Shown: positions 24,594-33,565, counted from the first letter of the stretch. The stretch is 64,000 bases of DNA from Gilvimarinus chinensis DSM 19667 (GCF_000377745.1 NZ_KB898706.1:1082249-1146248); one strand, 5' to 3'. The notes: generated by a model from the sequence alone, not told the origin. Numbers and translations: made by a program.

Positions 24594-25133
24594 TTATTTT
24601 ATCCCAGTCGGCAAGCCATCAATACTCTGCTTATTTTTCTTCTGCCAGTACTCGTTTATACCCGCATCCCCTTTTGCTCGCGCCCACTGATTAAGTTGAT
24701 CACGTTCATCCTGATATTCAAAAAAAGGCACTGCCATTCCGCAAGAGGTTTGCACTAGCTCTACTTTCATATCAAAAATCTGCCTGGCACCCGGCAGCGG
24801 CGTGAAGTGTGAAACAAGAGCAGGCCAGTCATCATCTTTCGGTTGAACAGTTGTGGCCGTACCGTAGAGGCGCAGAATCATGGGCGCCCCCTCAAAAGCA
24901 CAGAACATAATGGTCATACGTGGATTTGCTTTAACATGGGCGGCTGTTTCGTTACCGGAACCTGTAACGTTGAGCCAAATCAGTCGATTAGGGTTCAATA
25001 CCCTTAAAGAGTCCATCCCCTTCGGAGACACATTAACCCGGCTGCTGTCAGTTGCCGTCGCAACAAAAAAGAGTTTCTGTTGACGGATAAATGCGTGAAG
25101 CTCTCGTCCTATAGTTTGATACTGGCGTCCCAT
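24594..25133 (-). CDS. Pyridoxamine 5'-phosphate oxidase family flavoprotein
   Basis: A 179-residue protein with the split-barrel FMN-binding fold: FFVATATDSSRVNVSPKGMDSLRVL near 22-45, then NETAAHVKANPRMTIMFCAFEG near 60-82. This matches the PNPOx-like family of general flavin or F420-type redox proteins rather than true PdxH. Substrate is unknown. It lies 27 bases after the DUF4919 lipoprotein gene on the same strand, so the two may be cotranscribed. Confidence 0.85.
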   Translation of the reverse strand: MGRQYQTIGRELHAFIRQQKLFFVATATDSSRVNVSPKGMDSLRVLNPNRLIWLNVTGSGNETAAHVKANPRMTIMFCAFEGAPMILRLYGTATTVQPKDDDWPALVSHFTPLPGARQIFDMKVELVQTSCGMAVPFFEYQDERDQLNQWARAKGDAGINEYWQKKNKQSIDGLPTGIK

Positions 25134-25160
25134 CTGCCACTCCCTTTTTTTGGCGTGTAG

Positions 25161-25814
25161 TTATAAAGTGCTAAGGTTCTTTAGGCCTTTTTGCCACTGA
25201 GTGGTGATATCAAAATACCAGGTAAATGCGCGCTCGGTAAGCGGCTCTTTAATGTCCATAATATCAAAAGCGCGACCATCCTCACCCTCGCTTAGAGCTT
25301 GACCGGTAATTTCTAAACCTTGAATTTGAATAAACGCCTGCAGTTCGGGCGTACTGGTGCAAAAGAAGGCTTCTTCTTCGCTGGTGCCATTTCCCGACGA
25401 CCAAATAGCCTCCACCAGTCCATCCAGCAGCACTTGATGGAAGCTGCTAGTGTCGGTATTACCCAGCATTTCTTCACACACCATGGCGGCATAGTGCGCG
25501 GGTAAACTAATAAAGTTGCTGTCGAGAATGGTTTGCGCATGGCGTTGGCAACTTTTCCAGTCCTCTGCGCCCAAAGCTTCAAACATAACCTGAGACAACA
25601 CCAGCTCGGGCCCCGAGTAGGGCTGGTAGTAACTGGTTTGCACGTATATTTCCCGCAGGCTGATTAAATCCGGAAGGGTTGTATGAGAGCTAACGCTGTC
25701 GACCAGCTGATGGTATGTAACATCTGCTGGCAAATTAGTCGCCTTGTCGTCCGTTTGGGTATGACTACAAGCCGCCACCAATACCAGTGCTACCGCCAAT
25801 CCTAATGCGCGCAT
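25161..25814 (-). CDS. DUF4919-like lipoprotein
   Basis: A 217-residue lipoprotein (lipobox VAAC, Cys16). A region beginning LPDLISLREIYVQTSYYQPYSGPEL near 45-70 and the later LPAHYAAMVCEEMLGNT and YHQ/FHQVLLDGLVEAIWSSGNGTS segments match the DUF4919 pattern. The tail ends with a WYFDITTQWQKG strand. Function is unknown. It is probably periplasmic, anchored to the outer membrane. It precedes the PNPOx-like gene on the same strand. Confidence 0.65.
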   Translation of the reverse strand: MRALGLAVALVLVAACSHTQTDDKATNLPADVTYHQLVDSVSSHTTLPDLISLREIYVQTSYYQPYSGPELVLSQVMFEALGAEDWKSCQRHAQTILDSNFISLPAHYAAMVCEEMLGNTDTSSFHQVLLDGLVEAIWSSGNGTSEEEAFFCTSTPELQAFIQIQGLEITGQALSEGEDGRAFDIMDIKEPLTERAFTWYFDITTQWQKGLKNLSTL

Positions 25815-25946
25815 CGCTAGACCCTACTCCTTCCTTTTATAAACCCACAGAAAACGCGAGCATAGCACGAGCCCTGTTAAAAAAAGTGGTCTTAGCCCGC
25901 TTTTGTCTTGAAGACAGAGCTTTAATGAAAGTGCATCTCGCAAGTA

Positions 25947-25965
25947 AATGCGAATAATTTGTAAT
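25947..25965. promoter_or_regulatory. Possible Fur box
   Basis: AATGCGAATAATTTGTAAT matches one half of the gammaproteobacterial Fur consensus well and the other half loosely. It lies about 45 bases before the PepSY-TM start, where an iron-controlled promoter would be expected, since such proteins often accompany siderophore uptake. One site found by eye is weak evidence. Confidence 0.4.
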
Positions 25966-26010
25966 ACAATGCGCGCTCTATATTATGAATGTAAAACAGT
26001 GGTAACCATC

Positions 26011-27261
26011 ATGCGCTCTTTTATGCTTATCCTACACCGGTACCTGGGATTGACCATCGCGGCCTTTCTGGTGATCACCGGTCTAACGGGGGCGATTATT
26101 TCCTGGGATCACGAGCTGGATGAATGGCTCAACCCCCACTTGAATAAGACTCACACCGAAGGCACCCCCATTGCGGCCACTGACCTGGCGACAATGGTTG
26201 AAAACGCATACCCCAAAGTCGAAGTCACCTATTTTGAGCTGGCGCCAGAGCCCGGCCACTCGCAATACTTTTGGGTGGCACCTCGAGTCAACCCCGAAAC
26301 CGGCCACTTATACAAGCCCGAGTTTAACCAAGTGTATGTGGACCCGGTCAGCGGCGAGATTATGGGTAAACGCTTGTGGGGCCAAGTGTGGCCTATTACC
26401 GGTGAAACCTTTATGTCGTTCTTGTACAAGCTGCACTTTAGCTTGCACATTCCAGAGTTTTTCGACATTGATCACTGGGGCATTTGGTTGCTGGGCGTGA
26501 TCGCCCTACTATGGACCTTCGATTGTTTTGTGGGCTTTTACCTCACTTTGCCACGCAACAAAGGCCGCGAGCGTAAAAACGGCCGCGGTTGGATGAATCG
26601 CTGGGCACCGGCATGGAAAATCCGCCGCACCGCAGGCCCGATACGTTTTAACTTTGATTTACACCGCGCGCTGGGCCTGTGGACCTGGCTGCTGCTGTTT
26701 GTCATTGCGTTTACGGCTTTTTCACTCAACTTGTACCGAGAGGTGTTTTTTCCAGTGATGTCCATGGTGTCAGATGTAACACCTTCACCTCTGGAAGAGC
26801 GCGCGCCCAACGACCACGACGACCCCATTACACCGACTCTGACCTTTAGCGATATCCAGACCCTGGCGCGCACCGAAGGTGATGCTATTGGCTGGACCCA
26901 ACCGGTGGGCTCTATTTGGTACGCCCGTGAGTGGGGTATGTACCGGGTAGAGTATTTCGACGATGGCGATAGCCACGGTTCGGGTGGCGTGGGCCACGAG
27001 GCTTTGTTTTTCGACGGCCATACAGGCGAGGTGCTGGGCGACTTTGTGCCCTGGCAAGGTACGGCGGCCGATATTTTTGTACAGGCGCAATTTCCTTTGC
27101 ACTCGGGTCGTATTCTCGGCTTACCCGGTCGCATCCTGATTTCCATTATGGGGATCGTAGTAGCCGCCCTCAGCATTACCGGGGTGATTATCTGGTGGCG
27201 CAAAGTAAAAGCCAAAGAAAAAAGGCTGGCTGAAATCCAAGCCCAAACACAACCCGTATAA
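26011..27261 (+). CDS. PepSY-associated membrane protein
   Basis: A 416-residue PepSY_TM protein. ATG 26011 is preferred since the hydrophobic helix SFMLILHRYLGLTIAAFLVITGLTGAIISW starts there; the frame reaches 25948 across the putative Fur box. Four membrane helices are visible (about 5-35, 150-180, 215-240, 365-390), with two PepSY-like periplasmic domains between them. LHRYLGL and DLHRALGLWTW carry conserved histidines. Proteins of this type act in ferric-siderophore reduction or uptake in the inner membrane. No TonB receptor adjoins it here. Confidence 0.85.
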   Translation: MRSFMLILHRYLGLTIAAFLVITGLTGAIISWDHELDEWLNPHLNKTHTEGTPIAATDLATMVENAYPKVEVTYFELAPEPGHSQYFWVAPRVNPETGHLYKPEFNQVYVDPVSGEIMGKRLWGQVWPITGETFMSFLYKLHFSLHIPEFFDIDHWGIWLLGVIALLWTFDCFVGFYLTLPRNKGRERKNGRGWMNRWAPAWKIRRTAGPIRFNFDLHRALGLWTWLLLFVIAFTAFSLNLYREVFFPVMSMVSDVTPSPLEERAPNDHDDPITPTLTFSDIQTLARTEGDAIGWTQPVGSIWYAREWGMYRVEYFDDGDSHGSGGVGHEALFFDGHTGEVLGDFVPWQGTAADIFVQAQFPLHSGRILGLPGRILISIMGIVVAALSITGVIIWWRKVKAKEKRLAEIQAQTQPV

Positions 27262-27269
27262 GTTACCCC

Positions 27270-27304
27270 GCTGGCAAAGGTCATACTTGTGACACTTTGC
27301 CAGC
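27270..27304 (+). terminator. Strong hairpin after the PepSY-TM gene
   Basis: A ten-base perfect stem (GCTGGCAAAG 27270-27279, CTTTGCCAGC 27295-27304) with a further four-base stem inside. No T-run follows on this strand, but it sits just after the stop codon. Confidence 0.55.
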
Positions 27305-27475
27305 ATCACCAATACGACTAGCATTTTAATCTAAACGCCACCCCCTCTCCCGTTGCACCACAGTCATTCGCTTTCCTCTGCAATTCACACCTAAAAGGCT
27401 TGAACCAAGGCCTCAAGTAAGTTCAACTAGCCCTAGCGCTATTGAATTTATAACCCCTTTCTGAAAAGGTACTGA

Positions 27476-28129
27476 ATGCACACTATCCAGATTGACATCG
27501 TCTCTGACATCGCTTGCCCCTGGTGCGCTATCGGTTATGCACGCCTGACACAGGCAATGGAGCAGCTCGCACCCGATTACCACTTTACTGTTCAGTGGCA
27601 CGCCTTTGAGCTGGACCCTGACCACTCCGGCAAAGGTGAACCTATTCTTCCGGCTCTGGTACGAAAATACGGCGGTACGGAAGAGGAGATGCGCGCAAAT
27701 CAGGAGCAAATGATCCAGGTAGCGAAGAGCCTGGGAATCAACTTTGACAAACTGCAAGAACGCTATACCTGCAATACATTCGACGGCCACCGTTTAGTGA
27801 AGTGGGCCGCTGAGCAAGGCAAGCAAACCGAGATGAAGCAGGCACTGTTTGAAGCATACTTTGGGCGCGCTGAAGATGTCTCACAGCAAAAGGTTCTCTT
27901 AGAGATTGTCACCCGGCTTGGGCTGGACGAGAAAGCTGCCCTAGAGGTATTGCAGTCGACGCAATTCGCTGATGCCGTGCGACAAGACGAAGCGACCTAT
28001 CAGCAAGCCGGTGTAACGGCTGTACCTGCTTTTATTGTTAACCAAAAATATTTGATCTCTGGGGCACAAGAGCCAGCAACTTTGATACAGGCCTTTAAGG
28101 ATATTAGCGCCGAGGCGGAGCAACCTTAA
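27476..28129 (+). CDS. DsbA-family oxidoreductase, FrnE-like
   Basis: A 217-residue thioredoxin-fold protein without signal peptide. The active site is Cys14-Pro-Trp-Cys17 (SDIACPWCAIG). The helical insert and the cis-proline loop TAVPAFIVNQKYLISGAQ near 180-197 fit the FrnE/2-hydroxychromene-isomerase-like branch of the DsbA family. These are cytosolic disulfide enzymes, in some species linked to oxidative-stress resistance. It is monocistronic between non-coding flanks of about 200 and 140 bases. Confidence 0.88.
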   Translation: MHTIQIDIVSDIACPWCAIGYARLTQAMEQLAPDYHFTVQWHAFELDPDHSGKGEPILPALVRKYGGTEEEMRANQEQMIQVAKSLGINFDKLQERYTCNTFDGHRLVKWAAEQGKQTEMKQALFEAYFGRAEDVSQQKVLLEIVTRLGLDEKAALEVLQSTQFADAVRQDEATYQQAGVTAVPAFIVNQKYLISGAQEPATLIQAFKDISAEAEQP

Positions 28130-28272
28130 GAGCTTAAAGCTAAAGCCCACACATCGAAGTCGCTGACAATTATTGAACATGTCTATCGCGGTGGGTTAAC
28201 AACGGCTCGACTATGCACGGTTAAAGCGAACGTGCATCGTAATCTTACTTTTGCCTCAGCTAACCACCACTG

Positions 28273-28884
28273 TCAGTTCAATAGTGTCAGTTGCTGCAAC
28301 TGTCGATTGTGCCACTTGCTAAGGCAAACTAAACAGCTGACAGCCCCCAGCAGGGCCCAACCCATATCCGACTGCGTATCCCACTCATAGCCCTGAGTAC
28401 CTAAAAATGCCTCGGCATTCTCGCCGGTAGCCAGTGCCACCCACCATTCGATCAACTCGTAAAAGGCGCTAAACGCCAAACACAAAGACACCACAAATAA
28501 TGCGAGCCAACGGCCGGGCTTAACCACCTGCTGCCGTAAGAGAATTTCGCGCGCGAGCAGTGCCGGCACAAACCCCTGGAAGAAGTGACCGAGCTTATCG
28601 TAGTTATTGCGCTCACTGCCCCACAGGTTTTCAAACAGCGGGACCTCGGCATAGGTGTAGTGGCCGCCCACCATCAACACAATGCAGTGCATTAAAATTA
28701 ATACCGACAATAAAGGCGTGAGCGGAAATTGATTTCGCGTAACGAGCAATAATAAAGCGCCGATAACCGCGGGAGCGACTTCAAGCACCCAAGTAAAATA
28801 GTCGTGAGGGGCAATGGCCGACCAGAGAAAAACGGCAATAAATACGGCCGCCCAGGCGAAGGTTTTTAATTGACGGCCTGACAT
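28273..28884 (-). CDS. DUF2238 membrane protein (YjdF-like)
   Basis: A 203-residue protein with six membrane segments. The family core lies in GHYTYAEVPLFENL near 75 and NYDKLGHFFQGFVPALLAREILLR near 95-118, followed by FYELIEWWVALATGENAEAFLGTQGYEWDTQSDMGWALLGA near 140-185. The conserved His, Asp and Glu residues inside the membrane suggest an enzymatic or ion-linked role, but none is established. Its start overlaps the end of the small lipoprotein gene by 19 bases, so it is cotranslated at the end of the cox assembly gene run. Confidence 0.85.
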   Translation of the reverse strand: MSGRQLKTFAWAAVFIAVFLWSAIAPHDYFTWVLEVAPAVIGALLLLVTRNQFPLTPLLSVLILMHCIVLMVGGHYTYAEVPLFENLWGSERNNYDKLGHFFQGFVPALLAREILLRQQVVKPGRWLALFVVSLCLAFSAFYELIEWWVALATGENAEAFLGTQGYEWDTQSDMGWALLGAVSCLVCLSKWHNRQLQQLTLLN

Positions 28885-29162
28885 TCTTGCTCTCGCTCAA
28901 TCCAGTACACCACGTTAGACACCATTACAATACTGCCCGCGACGATCACACTGCCCGCCCCCACTATACTGCTGGCGATAAGGTCGTCTACACATTCGTC
29001 GTTAGTACAACTCAACGTCTGTTTGACTTGCGAGGTATCCAGCACCGCCTTACGCACTTGAATATTACATTCGGCATCGTACACATGAATGGTTTTTGGT
29101 TTTGCCACACAGCCACTTGCCAGTAGCCCAGTTGCAATAAGAGTAAAACAAAAAAAACGCAT
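28866..29162 (-). CDS. Small lipoprotein in the cox assembly run
   Basis: About 98 residues from ATG 29162, which has AAGGAT ahead; the open frame extends to 29207 but would enter SCO1. Lipobox ASGC gives Cys18. The mature part has four further cysteines (AECNIQV, LSCTNDECVDD, EQECQ) and a hydrophobic segment near 68-85. No family is recognised. It lies 25 bases after SCO1 and overlaps the DUF2238 gene, so it may belong with this operon by position only. Confidence 0.5.
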   Translation of the reverse strand: MRFFCFTLIATGLLASGCVAKPKTIHVYDAECNIQVRKAVLDTSQVKQTLSCTNDECVDDLIASSIVGAGSVIVAGSIVMVSNVVYWIEREQECQAVN

Positions 29163-29187
29163 TGGGCGATCCTTTGCCAAGCCGGGG

Positions 29188-29835
29188 TTAATCAAAGCTG
29201 GTGACAATTGAGCTATAGGTGGCTTTTAATTTAGCCAATTCAAACGGCGGTTTAAAAAAGCCGTGGTAGTCACCGTAGGGGTTAATTAAAACAATATTAC
29301 CCGAGTGATCCACGGTGTAGTCGTCGCCCTGGGTGACTTTGGTAAAAGCGACGTTCACCTGATTGGCAAAGCGGCGAATTTGCAGAAAGTCGCCGGTAAC
29401 ACCGATAAACTCCGGATTAAAATAACCCACATAATCTTTTAGTAACTCTGGCGTGTCGCGCGCCGGGTCCAGGCTCACCAGCACGCCCTGGGTTTGTTCA
29501 GCAATGTCGGCGGGCAGGTTTTGTTTTAGGCGCGCCATATCGGCCATGGTGGTGGGGCAGATATCCGGGCAGTGGGTAAAACCAAAAAACAGCAGCGACC
29601 ACTGACCGGTTAAATCGTCTTTCGTAAAAGGCTCGCCGTTTTGGTCGAGTAACTCAAAGTCTTCAAAGCGGCGGGGCTTGTCGAACACGATGGCGCCGTT
29701 GAGCTGCAATTCGCTTTGGGTCATCACCCGGGGGCTGAGCAGCTTGTGCACCACCCCGGCTACCACCAGCGCCATAAATGCTACGCAACACAAAACCGTG
29801 ATGAAAATACCGCGCCGGTTGGAAGAACTGCTCAT
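29188..29835 (-). CDS. SCO1/SenC copper chaperone for CuA
   Basis: A 215-residue SCO family protein with one N-terminal membrane helix (residues about 10-30) and a periplasmic thioredoxin-like domain. The copper site is present: CPDIC in FFGFTHCPDICPTTM near 95-110 and the later His in DYTVDHSGNIVLI near 175. SCO1 delivers copper to the CuA site of cytochrome oxidase subunit II. It is last of the heme/copper assembly run, 34 bases after ctaB on the same strand. Confidence 0.95.
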   Translation of the reverse strand: MSSSSNRRGIFITVLCCVAFMALVVAGVVHKLLSPRVMTQSELQLNGAIVFDKPRRFEDFELLDQNGEPFTKDDLTGQWSLLFFGFTHCPDICPTTMADMARLKQNLPADIAEQTQGVLVSLDPARDTPELLKDYVGYFNPEFIGVTGDFLQIRRFANQVNVAFTKVTQGDDYTVDHSGNIVLINPYGDYHGFFKPPFELAKLKATYSSIVTSFD

Positions 29836-29869
29836 TGCGCTTTTACCTAAACATCAATTGATTAAAAGA

Positions 29870-30781
29870 TTAAACCGCGCCTATGGTTTGCGCAGGCAAT
29901 ATATAATGGTCCGCCAGCATCACCACAAACAGCGCCATCAAATAAATAATGGAATATTTAAAAGTTTCCATACCCAGGCCTTCGCGCTTACTCACCATGA
30001 GCATAAACGACCAGTACAAAAACCCGGCCCCCAGCACCAGCGCACCCACCAAATAAATCCAGTTCATCATGCCGGTAATAAACGGCAGCAAGGTCACCAG
30101 CACCATAATGATGGTGTACAGAAATATATGCAGCTTGGTGTACTGCTCGCCGTGGGTGACAGGCAGCATGGGAATATCGGCCTTGGCGTAGTCGTCTTTA
30201 CGGTGGACCGCCAGGGCCCAGAAGTGCGGCGGCGTCCAGGCGAAAATAATCAGCACCAGCAAGAGCGCGTGGCCGTCAATGCTGCCGGTTACCGCCGTCC
30301 AGCCCAGCAGCGGCGGAGCGGCGCCAGCGATGCCGCCAATCACAATATTCTGCGGCGTGGCGCGCTTTAAAAACAGGGTGTACACCAGCGCATAACCGAG
30401 CAGCGAAATAAGCGTGAGCACGGCGGTTAAGATGTTAATAAACACCACCAGCAACGTCATACCCAAAGCACCGATAACCCCGGCAAACAGTAGCGCCTGC
30501 ATGGGCTCGACCCGACCTTTGGCCACCGGGCGGTTTAAGGTGCGCGACATTTTCTGATCGATGGTGCGATCCACCAGGTGATTGACCGCCGCCGCCGAAC
30601 CGGCGCACAGGGCGATGCCCAGATTGCCAATTAGCAGTACATCCAGCGGCACCATTCCGGGCACCGCCAGCAACATGCCGATCACCGAGGTGAGAATCAT
30701 CAGCATGACCACCTTGGGTTTGGTCAGCTCGTAGTAATCGCGCCAACTGAGCGATTGGGCCAGTGCCTGTGTTTGTGCCAT
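29870..30781 (-). CDS. ctaB: Heme O synthase (protoheme IX farnesyltransferase)
   Basis: A 303-residue UbiA-superfamily enzyme with about nine membrane helices. The two Asp-rich motifs are clear: NHLVDRTIDQKMSRTLNRP near 66-85 (N-x3-D-x3-D) and DYAKADIPMLPVTHG near 190-205. It adds a farnesyl chain to heme B to give heme O, the substrate of the neighbouring ctaA enzyme. It lies 39 bases after ctaA on the same strand, so the two steps of heme A synthesis are in one operon. Confidence 0.96.
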   Translation of the reverse strand: MAQTQALAQSLSWRDYYELTKPKVVMLMILTSVIGMLLAVPGMVPLDVLLIGNLGIALCAGSAAAVNHLVDRTIDQKMSRTLNRPVAKGRVEPMQALLFAGVIGALGMTLLVVFINILTAVLTLISLLGYALVYTLFLKRATPQNIVIGGIAGAAPPLLGWTAVTGSIDGHALLLVLIIFAWTPPHFWALAVHRKDDYAKADIPMLPVTHGEQYTKLHIFLYTIIMVLVTLLPFITGMMNWIYLVGALVLGAGFLYWSFMLMVSKREGLGMETFKYSIIYLMALFVVMLADHYILPAQTIGAV

Positions 30782-30820
30782 AAGCGTACCTATATCATTC
30801 TTATATGTGGTGCGTTGTCG

Positions 30821-31834
30821 TTAAGTACTTTGCGCCGTAAACACCCGATGCGTCAAGGTGACGAGGGTGAGCAACAGCAGCGCCCCCACGGCGTTATGCG
30901 TCACGGCGACTGCCAGCGGCAAATGCGCCATCACATTGGTAATGCCCAGGCTCACCTGCAGCGCCAGCACGGCCAGCAAGGTACCCGCCATATGCCGGGC
31001 GCAGCGAATTCCGAACAGCCGCACCACCAAGAGCAAAACCGCCAGGGTGACGACTATGGCCCCCAAACGATGGGCCATGTGAATGGCGGTGCGCGCCTCA
31101 CCCTCCAGCAGACCACCCAAATAGTTGGGGCCAATGGTCTGGGCAAAATTAAAACCGCGCGCTACGTCCATCTCGGGCCACCACTTGCCATGGCAAGTGG
31201 GAAAGTCGGTACAGGCGAGGGCCGCATAGTTCGAGCTGGTCCAGCCGCCCAGGGCAATTTGTAGCACCACCAGTACTAACGCCAACAGCACCAGTGGTTT
31301 AAGCGCGCGTATTTTACCGGTCTGCTGGCTAATCCACTGCCAGGGCCCCAGGCGCTGGGCCAACAGCCACAGCAGACTTAAAGTGGCAAAGCCCCCCAGC
31401 AGGTGCGCAGTAACCACCTGGGGCCAAAGCTTAAGGGTGACCGTCCACATACCAAAGGCGGCCTGAATAATCACCAAAATTAGCAAGCCCAGGGTGTGGC
31501 CCTTGGGTAAAGGCTGCCCGGTTTGCGCAGCCCGGCGCCAGGTAAAAATGGTTAAACCCAGTATCAGCAAGCCCAGCAGCCCAGCGAAATGACGATGCAC
31601 CATTTCCGGCCAGGTTTTATCGTGCTCGACCGGCGTTTCGGGGAAAAGCGCCTCGGCGGTGGCGACATGCTCTTCGGTGGTGGGCCAGGTTAAATGACCG
31701 TAACAACCGGGCCAATCGGGACAGCCCAGCCCCGCATCCACCAGCCGGGTAAAGGCCCCCAATACGACGACAACCGATGCCAGCGCAGTGGCCAACAGCG
31801 CCAAGCGAAAGCCCCAGGTAACGTTACTCTTCAT
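30821..31834 (-). CDS. ctaA: Heme A synthase (CtaA/Cox15)
   Basis: A 337-residue eight-helix membrane protein. Family marks: GAFTRLVDAGLGCPDWPGCYG near 26-46, the heme-ligand His in EMVHRHFAGLLGL near 78, HLLGGFATLSLLW near 143, and AHRLGAIVVTLA near 252 with NAVGALLLL near 315. It oxidises heme O to heme A. Its start overlaps the end of the SCO-like gene by 11 bases, and ctaB follows 39 bases later. Confidence 0.95.
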   Translation of the reverse strand: MKSNVTWGFRLALLATALASVVVVLGAFTRLVDAGLGCPDWPGCYGHLTWPTTEEHVATAEALFPETPVEHDKTWPEMVHRHFAGLLGLLILGLTIFTWRRAAQTGQPLPKGHTLGLLILVIIQAAFGMWTVTLKLWPQVVTAHLLGGFATLSLLWLLAQRLGPWQWISQQTGKIRALKPLVLLALVLVVLQIALGGWTSSNYAALACTDFPTCHGKWWPEMDVARGFNFAQTIGPNYLGGLLEGEARTAIHMAHRLGAIVVTLAVLLLVVRLFGIRCARHMAGTLLAVLALQVSLGITNVMAHLPLAVAVTHNAVGALLLLTLVTLTHRVFTAQST

Positions 31835-32444
31835 AGGATGTCTTCAGCATTTTTTTAACGTCTTTTAATAAGTCGGCACCGTCAGTGTTGGGGCCGTAGC
31901 TCATCATTAAGTAGCCTTGTTGATCCATCAGAAAATAACGCCCCGCGCGATCGGGGTTCTGTGCTTCATTGGTCTCAGAAAGAGCGGCGTTTAACTCCTT
32001 ACGGGGGGCTTCGAGAATACGCAGACGTGGGTGCTCTTTTTCCAGGTAGGCAGCAAACTGGGGCTCAATGACGCCGTCCAGCAACAGATAATAACGCTCC
32101 ACCCGGCGGGCTTTTTCATTCAGGCGAATATGCACCTGACGGGTCAAATACAAGTTGTCGCGGCACACTTGGTCGCAGCTGCCGCTACCGGGAATCACAT
32201 AACGCCATCGCACGGGTTGTTCAGCAAAATCCCAAGCCGCGCCGTCGGCAAAGCGCACGGGTAAATCCGGCAGATGCTGCGGTGGCTGCAATAATTTTCC
32301 TTTATTAACCGTGCCCTCGGGTATGCCCATACCTGTGTGGTAAATCACATAAGCGGCGATCATGGGCAGCGCCACCACCAGCATTAACAGTAACGCCTGA
32401 ATCTGTCCGCGCCTTTTATTGGGCGCTTGTTGTTCCCCGCTCAT
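31824..32444 (-). CDS. SCO-like thioredoxin-fold assembly protein
   Basis: A 206-residue protein from ATG 32444 (GAGAGGT ahead; a GTG six bases earlier is also in frame). One membrane helix at about 17-40 (IQALLLMLVVALPMIAAYVIY) anchors a periplasmic domain. SGSCDQVCRDNLYLTRQ near 92-108 holds a CxxxC pair placed as in SCO proteins, and the ending GRYFLMDQQGYLMMSYGPNTDGADLLKDVKKML fits the thioredoxin-like tail. The His ligand of true SCO is not evident. It lies between SURF1 and ctaA, so a role in oxidase assembly, perhaps thiol reduction of CuA, is likely but unproven. Confidence 0.75.
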   Translation of the reverse strand: MSGEQQAPNKRRGQIQALLLMLVVALPMIAAYVIYHTGMGIPEGTVNKGKLLQPPQHLPDLPVRFADGAAWDFAEQPVRWRYVIPGSGSCDQVCRDNLYLTRQVHIRLNEKARRVERYYLLLDGVIEPQFAAYLEKEHPRLRILEAPRKELNAALSETNEAQNPDRAGRYFLMDQQGYLMMSYGPNTDGADLLKDVKKMLKTSYEE

Positions 32445-32454
32445 ACACACCTCT

Positions 32455-33195
32455 CTACTGCCTGTGCTTTTTATGTTTTATTACTTGCGCCACATTAGTG
32501 TTGGCAAACACGTTTAAAATAATCAGGGCAAGTGCCATAGCAAACCACTGTACCGCATAACCGGTGTGCTTGGACGAACTCATATTAATAGGCTGCCAAG
32601 CAGTGACAAACGCTCCCGTGCTGGCAGCATCCAACTTTAAATAGTAATCCGCTACCGGCTCGCCGAGTGACTGCGCCATTACCGACGGCACAACCTGTGT
32701 AATCACCTTGGGCCAGTTTTCGGTGTCGCTTTGCGCCGATAGCATAGGGTGATCGCTGGCGTAAGCCACCTCGGCAAAAATGGTAGTATCGCCCGTTATA
32801 TTTTTTATTTCTGGTAATTGTTCGCGCCGCGCCGATGCGGGCAGCCAACCGCGATTGACCAGCACCCTATTGCCGTTATCCGAGATAAAGGGTTGCACCA
32901 CTTCGTAGCCTGCCCTGCCATCGCGCAGGCGATTATCCACTAACCAGGTGTGATCAGAATCAAATTGTCCTTCAACCATAATACGCGTATAGGCTGCTGG
33001 GCTTTTTACGCTTTGCAAAGCAACCGGCGCGGCGGTTTGCCTTTGTGCCAGCTGCCCCTCTAAGTCTCGTTTTTCATCGGCGCGGTTTAATTGCCAAATT
33101 CCTAAACCGATTAACAGCGGTAGGAATATCAGTGATAACACCAAAATCCAGGTATTGGGCGTAAAGCGTAACGTGGGTTTGCCTCGGGGTGTCAC
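32455..33195 (-). CDS. SURF1 family cytochrome oxidase assembly protein
   Basis: A 246-residue protein with a membrane helix at each end (about 14-32 and 215-235) and a periplasmic domain between, the SURF1 layout. Conserved segments: LGIWQLNRADEKR near 32, NRVLVNRGWLPASA near 108-120, and HTGYAVQWFAMALALI near 212. It helps heme A insertion into subunit I. It stands 10 bases before the SCO-like gene. A small convergent gene separates it from ctaE. Confidence 0.92.
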   Translation of the reverse strand: MTPRGKPTLRFTPNTWILVLSLIFLPLLIGLGIWQLNRADEKRDLEGQLAQRQTAAPVALQSVKSPAAYTRIMVEGQFDSDHTWLVDNRLRDGRAGYEVVQPFISDNGNRVLVNRGWLPASARREQLPEIKNITGDTTIFAEVAYASDHPMLSAQSDTENWPKVITQVVPSVMAQSLGEPVADYYLKLDAASTGAFVTAWQPINMSSSKHTGYAVQWFAMALALIILNVFANTNVAQVIKHKKHRQ

Positions 33196-33312
33196 GGTTT
33201 TGGCTGCCTTTACATCGTTGATAACTCAAATATCCAGCAAGCGTTTAGAGTTATCTGGCTTTGCGTTACTATCGCTGTCTATCCATTCATATTCTAATAA
33301 TCAGGGTTCACT

Positions 33313-33540
33313 ATGTGGCTTAAAATTATTATCCTAATTTTATTTATCGGCGTGGTCTTAAGCCTGACCGCCGGTCTCAATTATTTACTGCGCGATGCCG
33401 GTGTGCCCGGCACTAAGCGAACGCTGTATGCGTTGGGTATTCGCATTACCCTCGCTATCTTGATGATGATGTTCGTAGGCTATGGTTTTTACACTGGCAT
33501 TCTGACCGATACCGCGCCCTGGGATCAGCATCTGCGCTAA
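33313..33540 (+). CDS. DUF2909 twin-helix membrane protein
   Basis: A 75-residue protein with two membrane helices (about 3-22 and 42-63) joined by LRDAGVPGTKRTLYALGIR, the DUF2909 pattern. AGGG precedes the ATG. Genes of this family are commonly found at this place in gammaproteobacterial cox clusters, on the strand opposite to ctaE, and may influence oxidase assembly. No function is established. It converges with ctaE onto the terminator at 33566. Confidence 0.85.
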   Translation: MWLKIIILILFIGVVLSLTAGLNYLLRDAGVPGTKRTLYALGIRITLAILMMMFVGYGFYTGILTDTAPWDQHLR

Positions 33541-33565
33541 AAGTCACTATCGCGCAAGCTGCAAT

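Noticed and set aside
30755-31264. 169-residue plus-strand ORF across ctaB-ctaA
   Set aside because: It is antisense to two well-supported heme A synthesis genes and shows the repetitive His/Gln/Arg composition typical of a shadow frame.
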